Below are positions 34,345 to 45,043 of a DNA stretch of 64,000 bases, piece after piece. The stretch covers positions 62,867,201 through 62,931,200 of the forward strand of contig NC_084827.1 of the NCBI RefSeq assembly GCF_033115175.1, in the 5' to 3' direction. The notes below the pieces were generated by a model. The model was given only the letters and a program-made list of their open reading frames with translations, had not been told where the DNA came from and made no database searches. This DNA is from Lepus europaeus (taxonomy: Eukaryota; Chordata; Mammalia; Lagomorpha; Leporidae). Numbering within the stretch: the first letter of the stretch is position 1; each line of letters opens with the position of its first letter. Position numbers and translations under genes: made by a program.

Positions 34345-37300
34345 GTAAGGACAGAAGTCCTCCAGACCTCAGAGCCCAGAGCCGAGTTTGAGCACCTCAG
34401 ATTAAACAGTCAGGCGTCCACCACTGCTCCTGTTCAGGTAAGGAAGTGAGCGCTTTGTCTCCAAATCTAAGCCGCCACCACATTAATCAAAATACACAAG
34501 TCACAATATGATATTCTGTTGCTAATGGCATGGGATCATATATCCGCAGTGATCGCACTGTATTTCTATATGTGTGAATTTCTGTTCATACTAGTTATGT
34601 ATTTTTTAAAAAACAATTATTTATTTGAAAGCCAGAGTTGAGAGAGAGAGCGGGAGCGCGCGCTCGAGATCTTCCATCCTTTGGATGGAAGTGGAACCGC
34701 CCTATACTATTTAGGTTTTCAATGTCCATCATTTTCTTTGAATATTCTAGGCTTCTGTTGATGATCGGTTTGGTATCACGGCTCACCCACTCGGGAAAAA
34801 GTAAGGAGCATTTTATTTTATCTCTTCTCTCACGTTTCCCTGCGTACAAGCTTTGTTCCTCATTCGTTACGAGTCTCGGATTTTCAATGTCTTGAAAAGG
34901 CGGCCGAGAGGAAGTCGGCGACAGCGCACCGCAGATGCCGGAGCTCACGGCGTTCAACCGGACCTGGAGCGACGCCGGGGAGCTGGGTGCGCGCGCGCGG
35001 GGCTGGAGGCCGCAGGAGCCCCGCCGCTCCTCCTGGGCGCTCGCGGAGCGTAAGTGGCCGCGTCAGCCTCAGGACCTCTTGCGGGTAACCTCGGACTCAG
35101 AGTGTAGGGCGTGCAAAAAGAAAAAAAAAAATACAAAAAACAAACCACAGTGAGATAAATGGAGCACGAGCCGTACGACCCAAGAGAGAACATGCTGTCA
35201 CCGCCCCCCACCCCCATCACGACGCCTGGTAGACCAGTAAATGCTTCCTCAGCGAAGCCTTTATTCTTGGAAGGTGCTTTACTGTGTTCTTCCTAAAACG
35301 CTGGCTCCCTAAACTCATGGCCCCTTTCCGGGCCAGGTCCGGACAGCTGTGATGCGAATGTGTTTAATAAAACAAATGTCCCCGGTCCAGATAACGGCCG
35401 ACGCCAGGCTCCAGGCTCCGTCTGCGAGCGGCCGCCAGGGGCCTGGGGGCCTGGCGTCGTCTCCCCCGTGGGTGGTCCCTCCTGGGAGGCCTGTCTTTAA
35501 TCACTGTCAACGAGGGAGCCCCCTCCCGCCTTTAACATGTGAAAGGAAGGAGTGGAGACCCCGCCCCGGCTCGCGGGGCTGACCCGCGCGCACACCTGGG
35601 GGCTTGTCACCCCTTCCCGGACTAGCAAACACTCTCGGCGGGGGGCTGATTTCAGGCCCACCCCATCGCTCCCCGGGGGTCCCCGTTTGGTCCTCCCGCA
35701 GCGCGACTGAGGTCGGTGACCTTGCCTCATCAGGTGCGCCCCAGTGGCCGCGCTGCTGTGAGAATGGCGGCACCTGCGTGCTGGGCAGCTTCTGCGTGTG
35801 CCCGGCCCACTTCACCGGCCGCCACTGTGAGCACGACCAGAGACACAGGTGGGCGCGCAAGGGGCGGGGAGCAGAGACGGCGGAGCGGGGACCTGGGTAC
35901 GCATGGACCCCCACCCTGACGCGGGTCCTCTCCTCTGCAGCGACTGCGGTGCCCTGGGACACGGCGCCTGGACCGTTCGCGGCTGCCGCCTCTGCAGGTG
36001 CGTGTTTGGCTCCCTGCACTGCCTCCGCCGCCAGACGCTCGGCCGCTGTGGTAAGAGGCCCCACGCTCGCAGCTCACGCGTGTGCTCTGGTTCTGCGGGT
36101 GTCTCCATCCCGAGCGTCTTCCTGTACCAGATGGCAGGGAAATGAGCCGGCCAGATCCACTCGTTGCTAAGAGAGCCACACTCCCATAATGAATCCCATA
36201 GTGCCATTCAAACTTATATTGAGTTTCTTTTAACGGCTTGTGAGGGGTTTATGCGTGATTTCCATGCGGTGACCTTACTGAGTCCCAGTTCAACAAGGGG
36301 ACTCTGGGGAGCTGAGCAGTTGGGGAGCATAACCTAACCTGGGGTGCAGATCAGCTGAGTGTATCTCTTGTGATTTTCCCATAGGGCAACACCATCGTTT
36401 TTCTTTCTTCTTCTTTTTTTAATTAATTAATTAATTTGAAAAGCAGAGTTACAGAGAGAGAGAGGGAAAGACAGAGACATCTCCCATCCACTGGTTCACT
36501 CATGGCTGCAACCACCAGAGCTGAGAAAGGCCAAAGTCAGGAGCTTCATCCGGGTCTCCGACGTGCAGAGGCCCAAGGATTTGGGCCATCATCTACTGCC
36601 TTTCCAGGCCATAGTAGAGAGCTGGATCGGAAGTGGAGCAGCCAGGATTCGAACCTGCACCCATATGGGATGCCGGCACTGCGGGCGGCAGCCTTACCCA
36701 CTGCGCCACAGCAGCGGCCCCGGAGCCCGCTTTCCTTCCCTTCTCTCCTTGGTGGTACACTCTCGCCACCCTGCTTCCTGTCCTCTGGCTCCTGGCTGTC
36801 AGCTAGCTTTGCGCTGGACAGGTAGGGATGGTGTAGGTCCAGCAAGGTGTGTTGTGCCTCTCCTTCCCCCCTGATGCAGACCTTATTTCTCCAAAGCCTT
36901 CCCTCTGCTGTGGGTTCTCCATTGGTCAAGCCTCTGCCCCGGCCTTGCCAGCAGCATCTTCTATACCTCAGAGAGAAGGGAACACAGATATCAGAGTGGC
37001 AGGGGGTGCCTTCGTGGTCTTCCCAGCTGCAGGTGGTTCTCACCTGCTTTGAGCACACCCAGGAGGAAAGGGGGGGAGGGGCCTGGCTGGGATCATTTCT
37101 AGGCTCCCCCAGGCAAGACCAGCAGGCCAGGGACGGGGGTCAGGATGTGTGATCCCCATTTTCCATTATTTATTTATTTATTTATTTATTTTAGAGGTAG
37201 AGTTACAGACAATGAGAGGGAGAGACAGAAAGGTCTTCCTTCCGTTGGTTCACTCCTCAGATGGCTGCAACAGCCAGAGCTATGCCAATCGAAAGCCAGG

Positions 37301-38155
37301 AGCCAGGTGCTTCTCCTGGTCTCCCTTGCGGGTGCAGGGCCCAAGGACTTGGGCCATCTTCCACTGCTTTCCCAGGCCACAGCAGAGAGCTGGATTGGAA
37401 GAGGAGCAGCAGGGATTAGAACCGGTGCCCATATGAGATGCCGGCACTGCAGGTGGAGGATTAACCTACTGCGCTGCGGCGCCGGCCCTCCTGTTTTCCA
37501 TTCTTGGAAATCTCCTGGACGAGGACTGTTGTCTGCCAAGGACAGTGACAATAATACTGGGAACGCAGCTTCTACTCATTGAAGCTGGATCCTAACACCA
37601 GGGTTATGATCAGAGAAAGTCTGAACATCACAGAGTACACCTACACACTCCTGTGTGGTGATGCTCCATCACCCAACATAGTCTCTTGATGTGATCAAGA
37701 GATCAAAAGCTGTGGCCAAGGGGCTGTGGCACAGCGGGTTAGAGCCTCAGCCTGCAGCGCTGGCTTCCCATTTGGGCGCCGGCTCAAGTCCTGGCTTTTC
37801 TACTTCTGATCCAGCTCCCTGCTAATGTGCCTTGGAAAGCAGTGGAAGATGACCCAAGTCCTTGGGCTCCTGCACCCATGTGGGAGACCAGGAAGAAGCT
37901 CCTGGCTGCTGGCTCCTGGATTTGGCCTGGCCAGCTCTGGTTGTTGTGGCTGTTTGGGGAGCGAACTGACAGATGGAAGACCTTTCTCTTTGTCTCTACC
38001 TCTCTCTGTAACTTTTTCAAATAAATAAAATAAATCTTTAAAAAAAAGAGAGACAGACGTGGTCAACATGAGATGTGTGGCACTTCTCCCGAAGCAACAA
38101 AGCATTCTGTTCCACCTAACTTTTCTCTAAAAAAAGACTGGCTTATCTGAAAGGC

Positions 38156-38189
<34 letters not shown>

Positions 38190-38816
38190 GAGTGGGCACT
38201 TTATCTGCCAGTCCCCAAATGATTGAAGCAGCTGGGGTTGGGTCAGGCTGAAGCCAGGAACTTGGAATGCCATCCAGGTCTCTCCCATGGGTGGCAGGGA
38301 CCCAAGCACCTGGGCCATCTTCTGCTGCTTTCCTGGGTGCATTAGTAGGGAGCTGGATCAGAAGCGGAGCAGCTGGGACAGGCACTGATGCTCCAGTTGG
38401 GATGCTGGCATCAAGGCAGCAGCTTACCCCGCTGCACCACAGCAGCCACTTCCATAGTGGCATTTTTTTTTTTTTAAGTAGGAGTCCATTCTGAAATAAT
38501 CATAAAAGTGTAGTATAGAAATTATAGAAGCCAGGAACACAGTCCTTCACCATTGGTATCAAGTTTGCAATGTCCAAGGCCGGTGCTGTGGTGTAGCAGG
38601 TAAAGTCTGTGCCTGCAATGCCAGCATCCCATATGGGCACTGGTTCTAGTCCTGGCTGCTCTACTTCTAATCCAGCTCCGTGCTAATGTGCCTGGGAAAG
38701 CAATGGAGGATGGTCCAAGTGCTTGGGCCCCTGCACCCACGTGGGAGACCTGGAAGAAGCTCTGGCTTCTGGCTTCTGGTTGTTAGGGCTGGTTGGGGAG
38801 TGAACCAGCAGATGCA

Positions 38817-38867
<51 letters not shown>

Positions 38868-40254
38868 TTTGCCTTCCTAATAAATAAAGTTTTTTTTTTT
38901 TAATAAAAAAAAGTGTACTGTCTGTAATTGTGTGTGCTATGTTTTACGCAGCTGGTAGTGTGCAGTAGGTTTGTCTATTCCATGGCACTCTGCTGCTCGT
39001 ATGGTCACGTGAAATGTTATGTGGCCCATGACGGTGAGATGTCAGGCATGGAAAGGGCAGGGACAGCTTGTGTTCTGTGACCCAGGGTTCTACTTCATGA
39101 CAAATGGAGACGTGTGGATGGTGGATTAGGTGACATGAAGGTGATCATGGTGATGGTGATGGCTGTGATTCCTTAGTTCTCAGTGCATCTCAGCTACTTT
39201 AGCCCCATCAGCCCATTAATCGTAATTCACAGACTACAAAACAGGTGTTAGACCTTTGGCCTTTGAGGACACTGAGGCTCATCGAGCTGCACTCCTACAG
39301 GTGGGAAGCAAGGTCTGATTCCTAACCACTGGGCAGCTTCCTGAAAAACTAATGATCTATAGACAAGAAGGGAGGCTGGCTCTGCGGCATAGCGGGGGAA
39401 GCCGCAGCCTGTCGCCCCACATGGGCGCTGGTTCGAGTCCCAGTTGTTCCACTTCCAATCCAGCTCCCTGCTAATGCTTCTGGGAAAGCAGCAGATGATG
39501 GCCCAAGTGCTTGGCCCCTGTACCCGCGTGGGAGACCTGGATGGAGTTCCAGGCTTCTGGCTTCAGCCTGGCCATTGTGTCGATATGAGGAGTGAACCTG
39601 CAAATGGATGATTCTCTCTCTCCCTCTCTCTCTCTCTCTGTCTCTATCTTTGTCTTTCAAATAAAATAAATACATAAATCTTAAAAAAAAAAGAGAGGAA
39701 TATTCTTTTTGATAATGTTACTTCGAATACTGGAAATCTGATGTTCTAAATTCAACAGCATATAGTGATAGGTAAGGAGATATTGTCGATTCTTTTTTTT
39801 TTTTTTTAAGAATTTATTTTTTTATCTGAAAGTTGGAATTGGAGAGAGAGAGAGAGATCTTCCTTTTGCTGGTCCACTCCCCAGATGGCCTCAACATCTT
39901 GCATCAGGGTCTCCCACGTGAGTGCAAGGGACCCAAGCACTTGGGCTGTCTTCCTCTGCATTATAATGCCGGCCCCTGTTTTGGCTCCTTGGATGGGCTC
40001 TCCTGGTGCTTTCTGAAGCGGGCACAAAGCTTGTGGCAAGGCCAAGGCCAAGAAGGCTCTTTCTAAGAATGCACTGGCCGTTCCTCCTCTGTCTCTCTAG
40101 GCTGAGCTCACAGCAGTGGGGGTCGTGTGTTCTCCGGGGCTTTTATCTTCCAGACCTGAAGGACTTTGTCCCCGCACATGCTGCTGGCCAGAGAGCACAT
40201 CTTCTGCTGCTGCTGCTTTGCCTCTTCCTTCAGAGCCTCATCAGACGCCCGTGA
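34322..40254 (+). CDS. CFC1: Cryptic protein (EGF-CFC Nodal co-receptor), six exons
   Basis: Seen: six coding exons join in frame at 34322-34344, 34751-34800, 34900-35049, 35734-35848, 35941-36050 and 40154-40254. All introns are GT-AG and the product is 182 residues. Residues 1-8 (MTRRHQIR) resemble the start of human CFC1. Residues 9-17 form a short hydrophobic stretch. N44-R-T is a glycosylation sequon. The EGF-like domain spans about 82-108 and contains the O-fucose-type motif NGGTC (85-89). The CFC domain spans about 115-149 and keeps the H120/W123 pair used by the paralogue CRIPTO to contact ALK4. Residues 165-179 are a leucine-rich tail typical of a GPI-attachment signal. Known: EGF-CFC proteins are extracellular co-receptors for Nodal/GDF1 with activin receptors and set left-right asymmetry. 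Odd: the N-terminal hydrophobic region and C-terminus are shorter than in human CFC1 (about 223 residues, from memory). The last intron is swollen by SINEs. The family call is firm; the exact use of exons 1 and 2 is predicted from homology and splice signals. Confidence 0.94.
34601..34684 (-). mobile_element. CSINE tail-end fragment in CFC1 intron 1
   Basis: AACAATTATTTATTTGAAAG, GAGAGAGAGCGGGAGCGCGC and GATCTTCCATCC. It ends about 65 bp before CFC1 exon 2. Confidence 0.75.
34751..34800 (+). CDS. CFC1: CFC1 exon 2 (signal-peptide core)
   Basis: A 50-nt exon lies between a TTCTAG acceptor and a GTAAGG donor. It encodes [16 protein letters not shown] and completes the Arg codon of exon 1. The LMIGLV core resembles the ALQLIGLG of the mouse Cryptic signal (from memory). 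The exon is about eight codons shorter than the matching human segment. Confidence 0.8.
34900..35049 (+). CDS. CFC1: CFC1 exon 3 (N-terminal extracellular segment)
   Basis: A 150-nt exon begins after AAAAG and ends at a perfect GTAAGT donor. It encodes [12 protein letters not shown] and then [11 protein letters not shown]. It matches the GGREEV and N-W-T sequon region of human CFC1. It is very GC-rich, as is exon 4. Confidence 0.9.
35734..35848 (+). CDS. CFC1: CFC1 exon 4 (EGF-like domain)
   Basis: A 115-nt exon with acceptor CATCAG and donor GTGGGC encodes the six-cysteine EGF-like module, including [12 protein letters not shown] and [10 protein letters not shown]. This wording is near-diagnostic for CFC1/Cryptic as opposed to CRIPTO. 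Confidence 0.97.
35941..36050 (+). CDS. CFC1: CFC1 exon 5 (CFC domain)
   Basis: A 110-nt exon with acceptor CTCTGCAG and donor GTAAGA encodes [27 protein letters not shown] and a final Cys149. This is the cysteine-rich CFC module with its six conserved cysteines. Confidence 0.97.
36411..36721 (-). mobile_element. CSINE in CFC1 intron 5
   Basis: TTAATTAATTAATTAATTTG to CACAGCAGCGGCCCC. Confidence 0.9.
36722..37163. other. CFC1 intron 5, unique part
   Basis: No exon-like segment seen. Confidence 0.5.
37164..37488 (-). mobile_element. CSINE in CFC1 intron 5
   Basis: (TTTA)n, TTTTAGAGGTAGAGTTACAG to GCTGCGGCGCCGGCCC. Confidence 0.9.
37718..38048 (+). mobile_element. CSINE in CFC1 intron 5
   Basis: AGGGGCTGTGGCACAGCGGG to AAATAAATAAAATAAATC and A8. 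Confidence 0.9.
38128..38450 (-). mobile_element. CSINE in CFC1 intron 5
   Basis: GACTGGCTTATCTGAAAG to CACCACAGCAGCCAC. Confidence 0.85.
38578..38912 (+). mobile_element. CSINE with (TC)n in CFC1 intron 5
   Basis: GGCCGGTGCTGTGGTGTAGC to TAATAAATAAAG; CT run at 38820-38862. Confidence 0.9.
39170..39345. repeat. Possible MIR fragment
   Basis: TTGAGGACACTGAGGCTCAT and GAAGCAAGGTCTGATTCC resemble the MIR core. Weak, by eye only. Confidence 0.4.
39372..39694 (+). mobile_element. CSINE in CFC1 intron 5
   Basis: GAGGCTGGCTCTGCGGCATA to CAAATAAAATAAATACATAA. Confidence 0.9.
39793..39976 (-). mobile_element. CSINE with internal deletion, CFC1 intron 5
   Basis: AAGAATTTATTTTTTTATC to CATTATAATGCCGGCCCC, about half the usual length. 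Confidence 0.82.
40154..40254 (+). CDS. CFC1: CFC1 exon 6 (C-terminal GPI signal, stop)
   Basis: After a TTATCTTCCAG acceptor the frame continues (G)[18 protein letters not shown] run of Leu residues follows, then LIRRP and TGA at 40252-40254. It aligns with the DPKDFLASHAHG and LLLLLP segment of human CFC1. The hydrophobic end suits GPI-anchor processing. Confidence 0.93.
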
Positions 40255-40380
40255 GGGGACACGGACTCCATCCCTCCTGGGCGTGACAAGGACTAGCCCC
40301 CTGGCCCCACGCGGTACGGACTTGTCTTCCCATCCTGTGTTTTAAATAACCCTCTTGTTGGGTGAAGACTTTTATTGTGT

Positions 40381-40386
40381 AATAAA
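40381..40386 (+). promoter_or_regulatory. CFC1: CFC1 polyadenylation signal
   Basis: AATAAA lies 127 nt after the CFC1 stop codon and is the first canonical signal downstream. It predicts a 3' end near 40,400. Confidence 0.75.
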
Positions 40387-40399
40387 CATGTGCACAAAA

Positions 40400-40844
40400 C
40401 CACCTTGCTCTCTTCCCCAAGCCTATGTCTCGGTCTGTGGGGGACACGTGTATGACACTGATGCTGGGCCTGCCCCACCCTGGTGGGCTCCTTTTCTGAT
40501 GATTTTCCGGTGGACATGAGTGGGCCCGCCAGCCTTGGATGTGTGGCACCTGCCAGGCGACAGTTCCTCTCGCACAGCCTCCAGGCAGCAATGCCCCATG
40601 TCACTTTCCTGTTCTCTGGAATCAGTATCCTCAGGGGAAGGACAGGACCCCAGGCGTGTGACCCCTGAGCTCTGGTTTAATACACAGTAGTTGCCTAAAA
40701 GTGTTGGGAGGTTGGGGCAAGGAAGGCAAGCAGGGAAGGGGCTGAGACTGGAGCATCTGGCCGCCTGGCACCTGCCTCCTTTACTCCAGGGACCATGAGC
40801 ACCTTCCTGGTGGTCACAGCATCGCCACCAAAGAAGAGATGTCT
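40400..40844. other. Unique sequence 3' of CFC1
   Basis: Minus-strand open frames of 103-147 codons here show no domain. Confidence 0.4.
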
Positions 40845-41112
40845 GGGAGTCCACGTTACGGTGCAACGGGTGAAGCTGCCACCTGCCGTGCTGGCCATCC
40901 CATATCGGAGTGCTGGTTCAAGTCCTGGCTGCTCCGCTTCAGAGCCGGCTTCCTGCTAATGTGCCAGGGAAAGCAGTGGATGACGGTGCAAATGCTTGGG
41001 TCCCTGCTACCCGCATGGGAGACTCACATGGAACTGCTGGCTCCTGGCTCCTGGCTTCAGCCTGGCCTAACCTTGACTGTTGCAGTCATTTGGGGAGTGA
41101 ATCAGCAGATTA

Positions 41113-41156
<44 letters not shown>

Positions 41157-41220
41157 CCTCCCTCCCTCACTTTGGTTCTCTGTCACTCTGCCTTCAAGTA
41201 CGTAAATCAATTTTTAATGA
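40845..41220 (+). mobile_element. CSINE with (TC)n(CCCT)n
   Basis: GTCCACGTTACGGTGCAACG to CTTCAAGTACGTAAATC; the CT run at 41117-41168 ends in CCCTCCCT. Confidence 0.8.
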
Positions 41221-41428
41221 AAGGGGACAGGATGCCTACACAGCTGCAGATACCATAGGCAGGGAGGGAATTTAGCCTGATGAAGCCCTAGGTGGGGTTC
41301 CACCATCTCCTGGCTGCACGGCTTCCTGTAGCAGGCCACTGCCAAGTCTGAACCCCAACTTGAAACCAAAGGTGTTTACTGAACTTTGGGAAAACAAAAG
41401 GGAGCTAAGGAGACCTCCCCCACCCCCG

Positions 41429-41770
41429 TTTTTTTAAAAAGATTTATTTATTTATTTGAAAATCAGAGTTACACAGAGAGAGAAGGAGAGGCAAAGAGAG
41501 AGAGAGAGAGAGGTCTTTGATCCGCTGGTTCATTCCCCAATTGGCTGCAATGGCTGGAGCTGCGCCGATCCAAAGCCAGGAGCCAGGAACTTCTTCTGGG
41601 TCTCCCACAAGGGTGCAGGGGCCCAAGGACTTGGGCCATCTTCTACTGCTTTCCCAGGCATAGCAGAGAGTCGGATTGAAAGTGGAGCAGCTGGGATACG
41701 AAACAGCACCCACATGGGATGCCGGCACTGCAGGCGGCGACTTTACCCACTACGCCACAGCGCCAGCCCC
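41429..41770 (-). mobile_element. CSINE
   Basis: AAAAAGATTTATTTATTTATT to CACAGCGCCAGCCCC. Confidence 0.92.
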
Positions 41771-41804
41771 AAGAGCCCCTCTTGCCAGTCACAAGATGCA
41801 TGGG

Positions 41805-42112
41805 GTTAGGACTGTCGTTAAGCCAGGTTAAACTGCTTCCTGCAATGCTTGTGTCTCATCTGGGTGCTCATATAGTCCCAGCTGCTCCATTTTCAATCCA
41901 GTTCACTACTAATGCACCTGGGAAGGCAGCAAAAGATGGCCCGATTACCTGGGTCCCTGCCACCTGTATTGGAGACCCAGATGGAGTTCCAGGCTCCTGG
42001 TTTTGGCCTAGCCCAGCCATTTGGGGAGTGAACCAGCAGATGGAATCTCTCTCTCTGTCTTTCCCTCTCTCTCTCTATAACTGCCTTTCAAATCATCATA
42101 ATAATAACAAAA
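41805..42112 (+). mobile_element. CSINE, diverged head
   Basis: TAGGACTGTCGTTAAGCCAG to TTTCAAATCATCATAATAAT. Confidence 0.78.
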
Positions 42113-42717
42113 GACCAATTCCTTAAAATAAAAAAGCTTGGGGATCAGGCATTGTTAGGCTGGGCCTGTCCCATGCATGGGCTATCCATTGAACAGTCAG
42201 TGGTGTTTGGATCAATACCACAACTGGGAATGGGAGAGTGAAAAAGTAAGATTATTCCAAATTATTCAGGTAAGCAAACAGGAAATAACCATGAGAGAAA
42301 AAACCTCTGGAATGTAGCTGTCTTGATAAACTAGTTGGTGTTTTAGAAGTCTTCTATAGCTGTGTTTAGGATGTTCAAAGCTGACTTTGGTGGAAGGATG
42401 ACCCCAGGACTTAGTCATCAGTACCACAGCCCAGAGTCACAGCGGGTGGGGGGTGTGGACTGTAACGGGCGGGAGGCCATACTACACCTGTCCTTCTCTG
42501 TACAAACATGCCCGCTCACAGCAACCCAAGGATCTTGGGAAGCCCACTCTGCTGGGGCAGTGGTAGAGAGAAATGAGACAATGACAAGACGGTCACAACC
42601 AGAGCTGTCCATCAGGAGGGGGTGGGGACAAGCTGGGGATGCCAGGTGAGACAGAGACTTGAGTCTCTGCTGTGTAACACACAAAGCTCAAGGAGGGGAT
42701 ACTTCCCATGAGTTTTT
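42113..42717. other. No gene seen
   Basis: Unique sequence before the PBX2 retrocopy. Confidence 0.4.
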
Positions 42718-42731
42718 CCAGCTTTTTTTTT
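42718..42731. repeat. Target-site duplication, left copy, of PBX2 retrocopy
   Basis: CCAGC plus nine T occurs here and again at 45808-45821, just outside the retrocopy. Read on the minus strand it starts with an A-run, as L1-endonuclease targets do. Confidence 0.7.
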
Positions 42732-42756
42732 TCCCCCAGGGAAAAAAGAAATTTCT

Positions 42757-42762
42757 TTATTT
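42757..42762 (-). promoter_or_regulatory. Poly(A) signal of the PBX2 retrocopy
   Basis: AATAAA on the minus strand lies about 25 nt before an A-run at 42723-42732. This is the inherited cleavage signal and tail of the parent mRNA. Confidence 0.75.
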
Positions 42763-43628
42763 AAAATTGTGTGGCTTTTTTTTCTTTTTTTTTCTGTGAA
42801 ACTACAAGTTTACAAGTGAGGAGAGAACTGCCCCCGGCCCGTGCTCTCATCCCCACCCATCACACTCCCAGCCTGCCCCGCAGTTCTGCCCGGTTCCTTG
42901 ACGGGAGATGTTCCCGCTGACAGTTTTGTCAAATCCTGAGGATGTCTGAGGGGATCACGTGGTAGGGTTCAGGGCCAAGGACGGGACAGTGCTGATTCTA
43001 CTTCCCCCCTCCTCTCCCCACCCCCTTGATTTTGGCATGAGAAACAAAAAAGATACATTTCTGGGGAAACTGAGGGAGATACACATATAAGCACTCCAAC
43101 CCATATCTAACATATTTGGTAATAACCCCCTCCCCGATTCGTTCACCTCCAATTTGCAAATAGTTTTTTTTTTTTTTTAAATTAAAGATGCATCTAAGGG
43201 GAAGGTGGCATCTTCAAATGCCTCAAAATCACTGAGTCCAGACCTGCCCAGGGGTTGTGGGAAGGAGGTAAGGAGGACAGCAGGGCCTGCACCTCAGTGC
43301 CTCAAACCGGAAGCACCAGCAACCCGCTCGCACCAGCAGACAGCACTGCGGTGCCCTGCAAAACTCCCTTCTGGATGGCCAGGCCTGGCACGGGGGGCCC
43401 TTTCACCAATTCTGCTTGTTCCCCTTTCTCTTACCAGAACCCCTTTGGCTGCTATCACCCCTAATATGGGAAAAGTGAGAAATAAAATTAAAAAAAGGAA
43501 TATATCTTTATATATATAAAAAACCTACTTCCCAAAACTAAATTAAGAATTAAGAACCAACAACACCAATAAACCAAAATATCAGAAAAAAAAAAATTAC
43601 AGATGGATCCCAGGGCTTCTTTTTCTTT

Positions 43629-43664
<36 letters not shown>

Positions 43665-44997
43665 CAACCCCAAAGCCCAGTCAAGAATTCCCTAAAGTAG
43701 CAGAAACTCCCTCTGAGGTAGATATCTGAGTCAGACACTCTTCCACCGAGCGATTCTATTGGTTTAAGATGAGCTGTGTATGAGGTAATAAAGCCGTCTG
43801 GAGGGGCAGGGTGGGGATGCACGGGGGGCGTGGCCCATGTCCTCTGTCCAGTCGTGTCCCCATTTTTGGCATCTCTGGTTGGGCAGGGCTGGTGTCTCCG
43901 CACATTCCACAGCATATAAGTGGGGTGGGGAAGAAGGGAAAGTGGGGGGGGGGAGGTGTGGCTCAGAGAAACAGAATAGTTGAATGTGGGTCTATGAGAG
44001 AGAGAGGTGGGAGGAAGGAGAAAAAGCGGTCTGAAAAATAGGTTTCTGTGTATGAAAGAAGGGGATAGAAAAAAAGAGGAGAGGAGAAATCGGGGAGACA
44101 GACCCCACTTTCCCATCAGGGGCCCCATTCTCCCTGCCTCGTGGTCAGCACCCCCAGCACTCAGTCTTGTTGGGAGGGCACAACCCCATCTGCCCTTCTT
44201 TGTCTTGTGCTTCTCCTGTGTTTGGGGTTTGTCCTCTGGATGCCCACGTCCTCTTCCCGAGTCGCCTGGTGACAGCCCCCACCCCGTGACCCTGAGGGGC
44301 GAGATCAGTTGGAGGTGTCGGAGTGAACACTCCCTGGTCCCTCTGTTGGGGATGTCACTGAGGATGGGGTCACGGCCTCCTGCCAGCTGCCGTTTGCCCT
44401 CATTTCCCTAGGGCTGTACATCTGGCCTCCCCCAAGGTTATCCCTGTAGCCCCCAGGCCCCATCGAGTGTCGAGTGATTCCACCTGGGAAGCAGAATAGG
44501 AATCTCCATTGAGCCCGGGCATCCCCAGAAACATGTCTCCGGATCCTGAGAGATTGAAGGAGCCGCCAGAGCCTGCAGAGGAAGGGGGTGTCGGGGAGCT
44601 GGTGCGGCTGTGGCCCCCCTGGGTGACTGACATGGGGGTCTTGACAGCATAGATGTTTGTCTCCTCTTGGAACTTCCCAATATTTTTCTTATAGCGAATC
44701 CGCTTGTTGCCAAACCAGTTGGAGACCTGAGAGACAGTTATGCCGCACTTCTTGGCCAGCTCCTCCTTGGCCTCCTCGCTAGGGTATGGGTTGCTCAGGT
44801 GTGAGTAGAAGTACTCATTGAAGACTTCAGTGGCCTGTTTGCTGAAGTTACGGCGTTTCCGTCTGGCATCCAGGAAGCGGGAATGCAGGATCATGACGGC
44901 TTCGCAGGTGCTCTGCTTAAGCTGCATCTGGATGGCGCTGAACTTGCGATGGATGATGCTCACCATGCGCTCCATCTCCTTGGGTGCCACGGGCCGC

Positions 44998-45043
44998 GTG
45001 CGGCTCTGCTCCCGCAGCAGGTGCGGCTCTGCTCCCGCAGCAG
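44998..45043 (-). repeat. 23-bp tandem duplication inside PBX2 retrocopy
   Basis: Two identical 23-bp units (plus-strand GTGCGGCTCTGCTCCCGCAG + CAG) at 44998-45020 and 45021-45043. They shift the frame between the LLREQSRT and PKEMERM segments. Confidence 0.9.

Noticed and set aside
35604..36170. 188-codon plus-strand frame over CFC1 exons 4-5
   Set aside because: Out of frame with the EGF and CFC domains for most of its length. It reflects GC-rich exons and an unspliced intron.
44400..44990. Independent homeobox gene of 196 codons
   Set aside because: It is the homeodomain part of the PBX2 retrocopy. Frames before and after it continue the PBX2 match, broken by a 23-bp duplication and a 1-bp loss.
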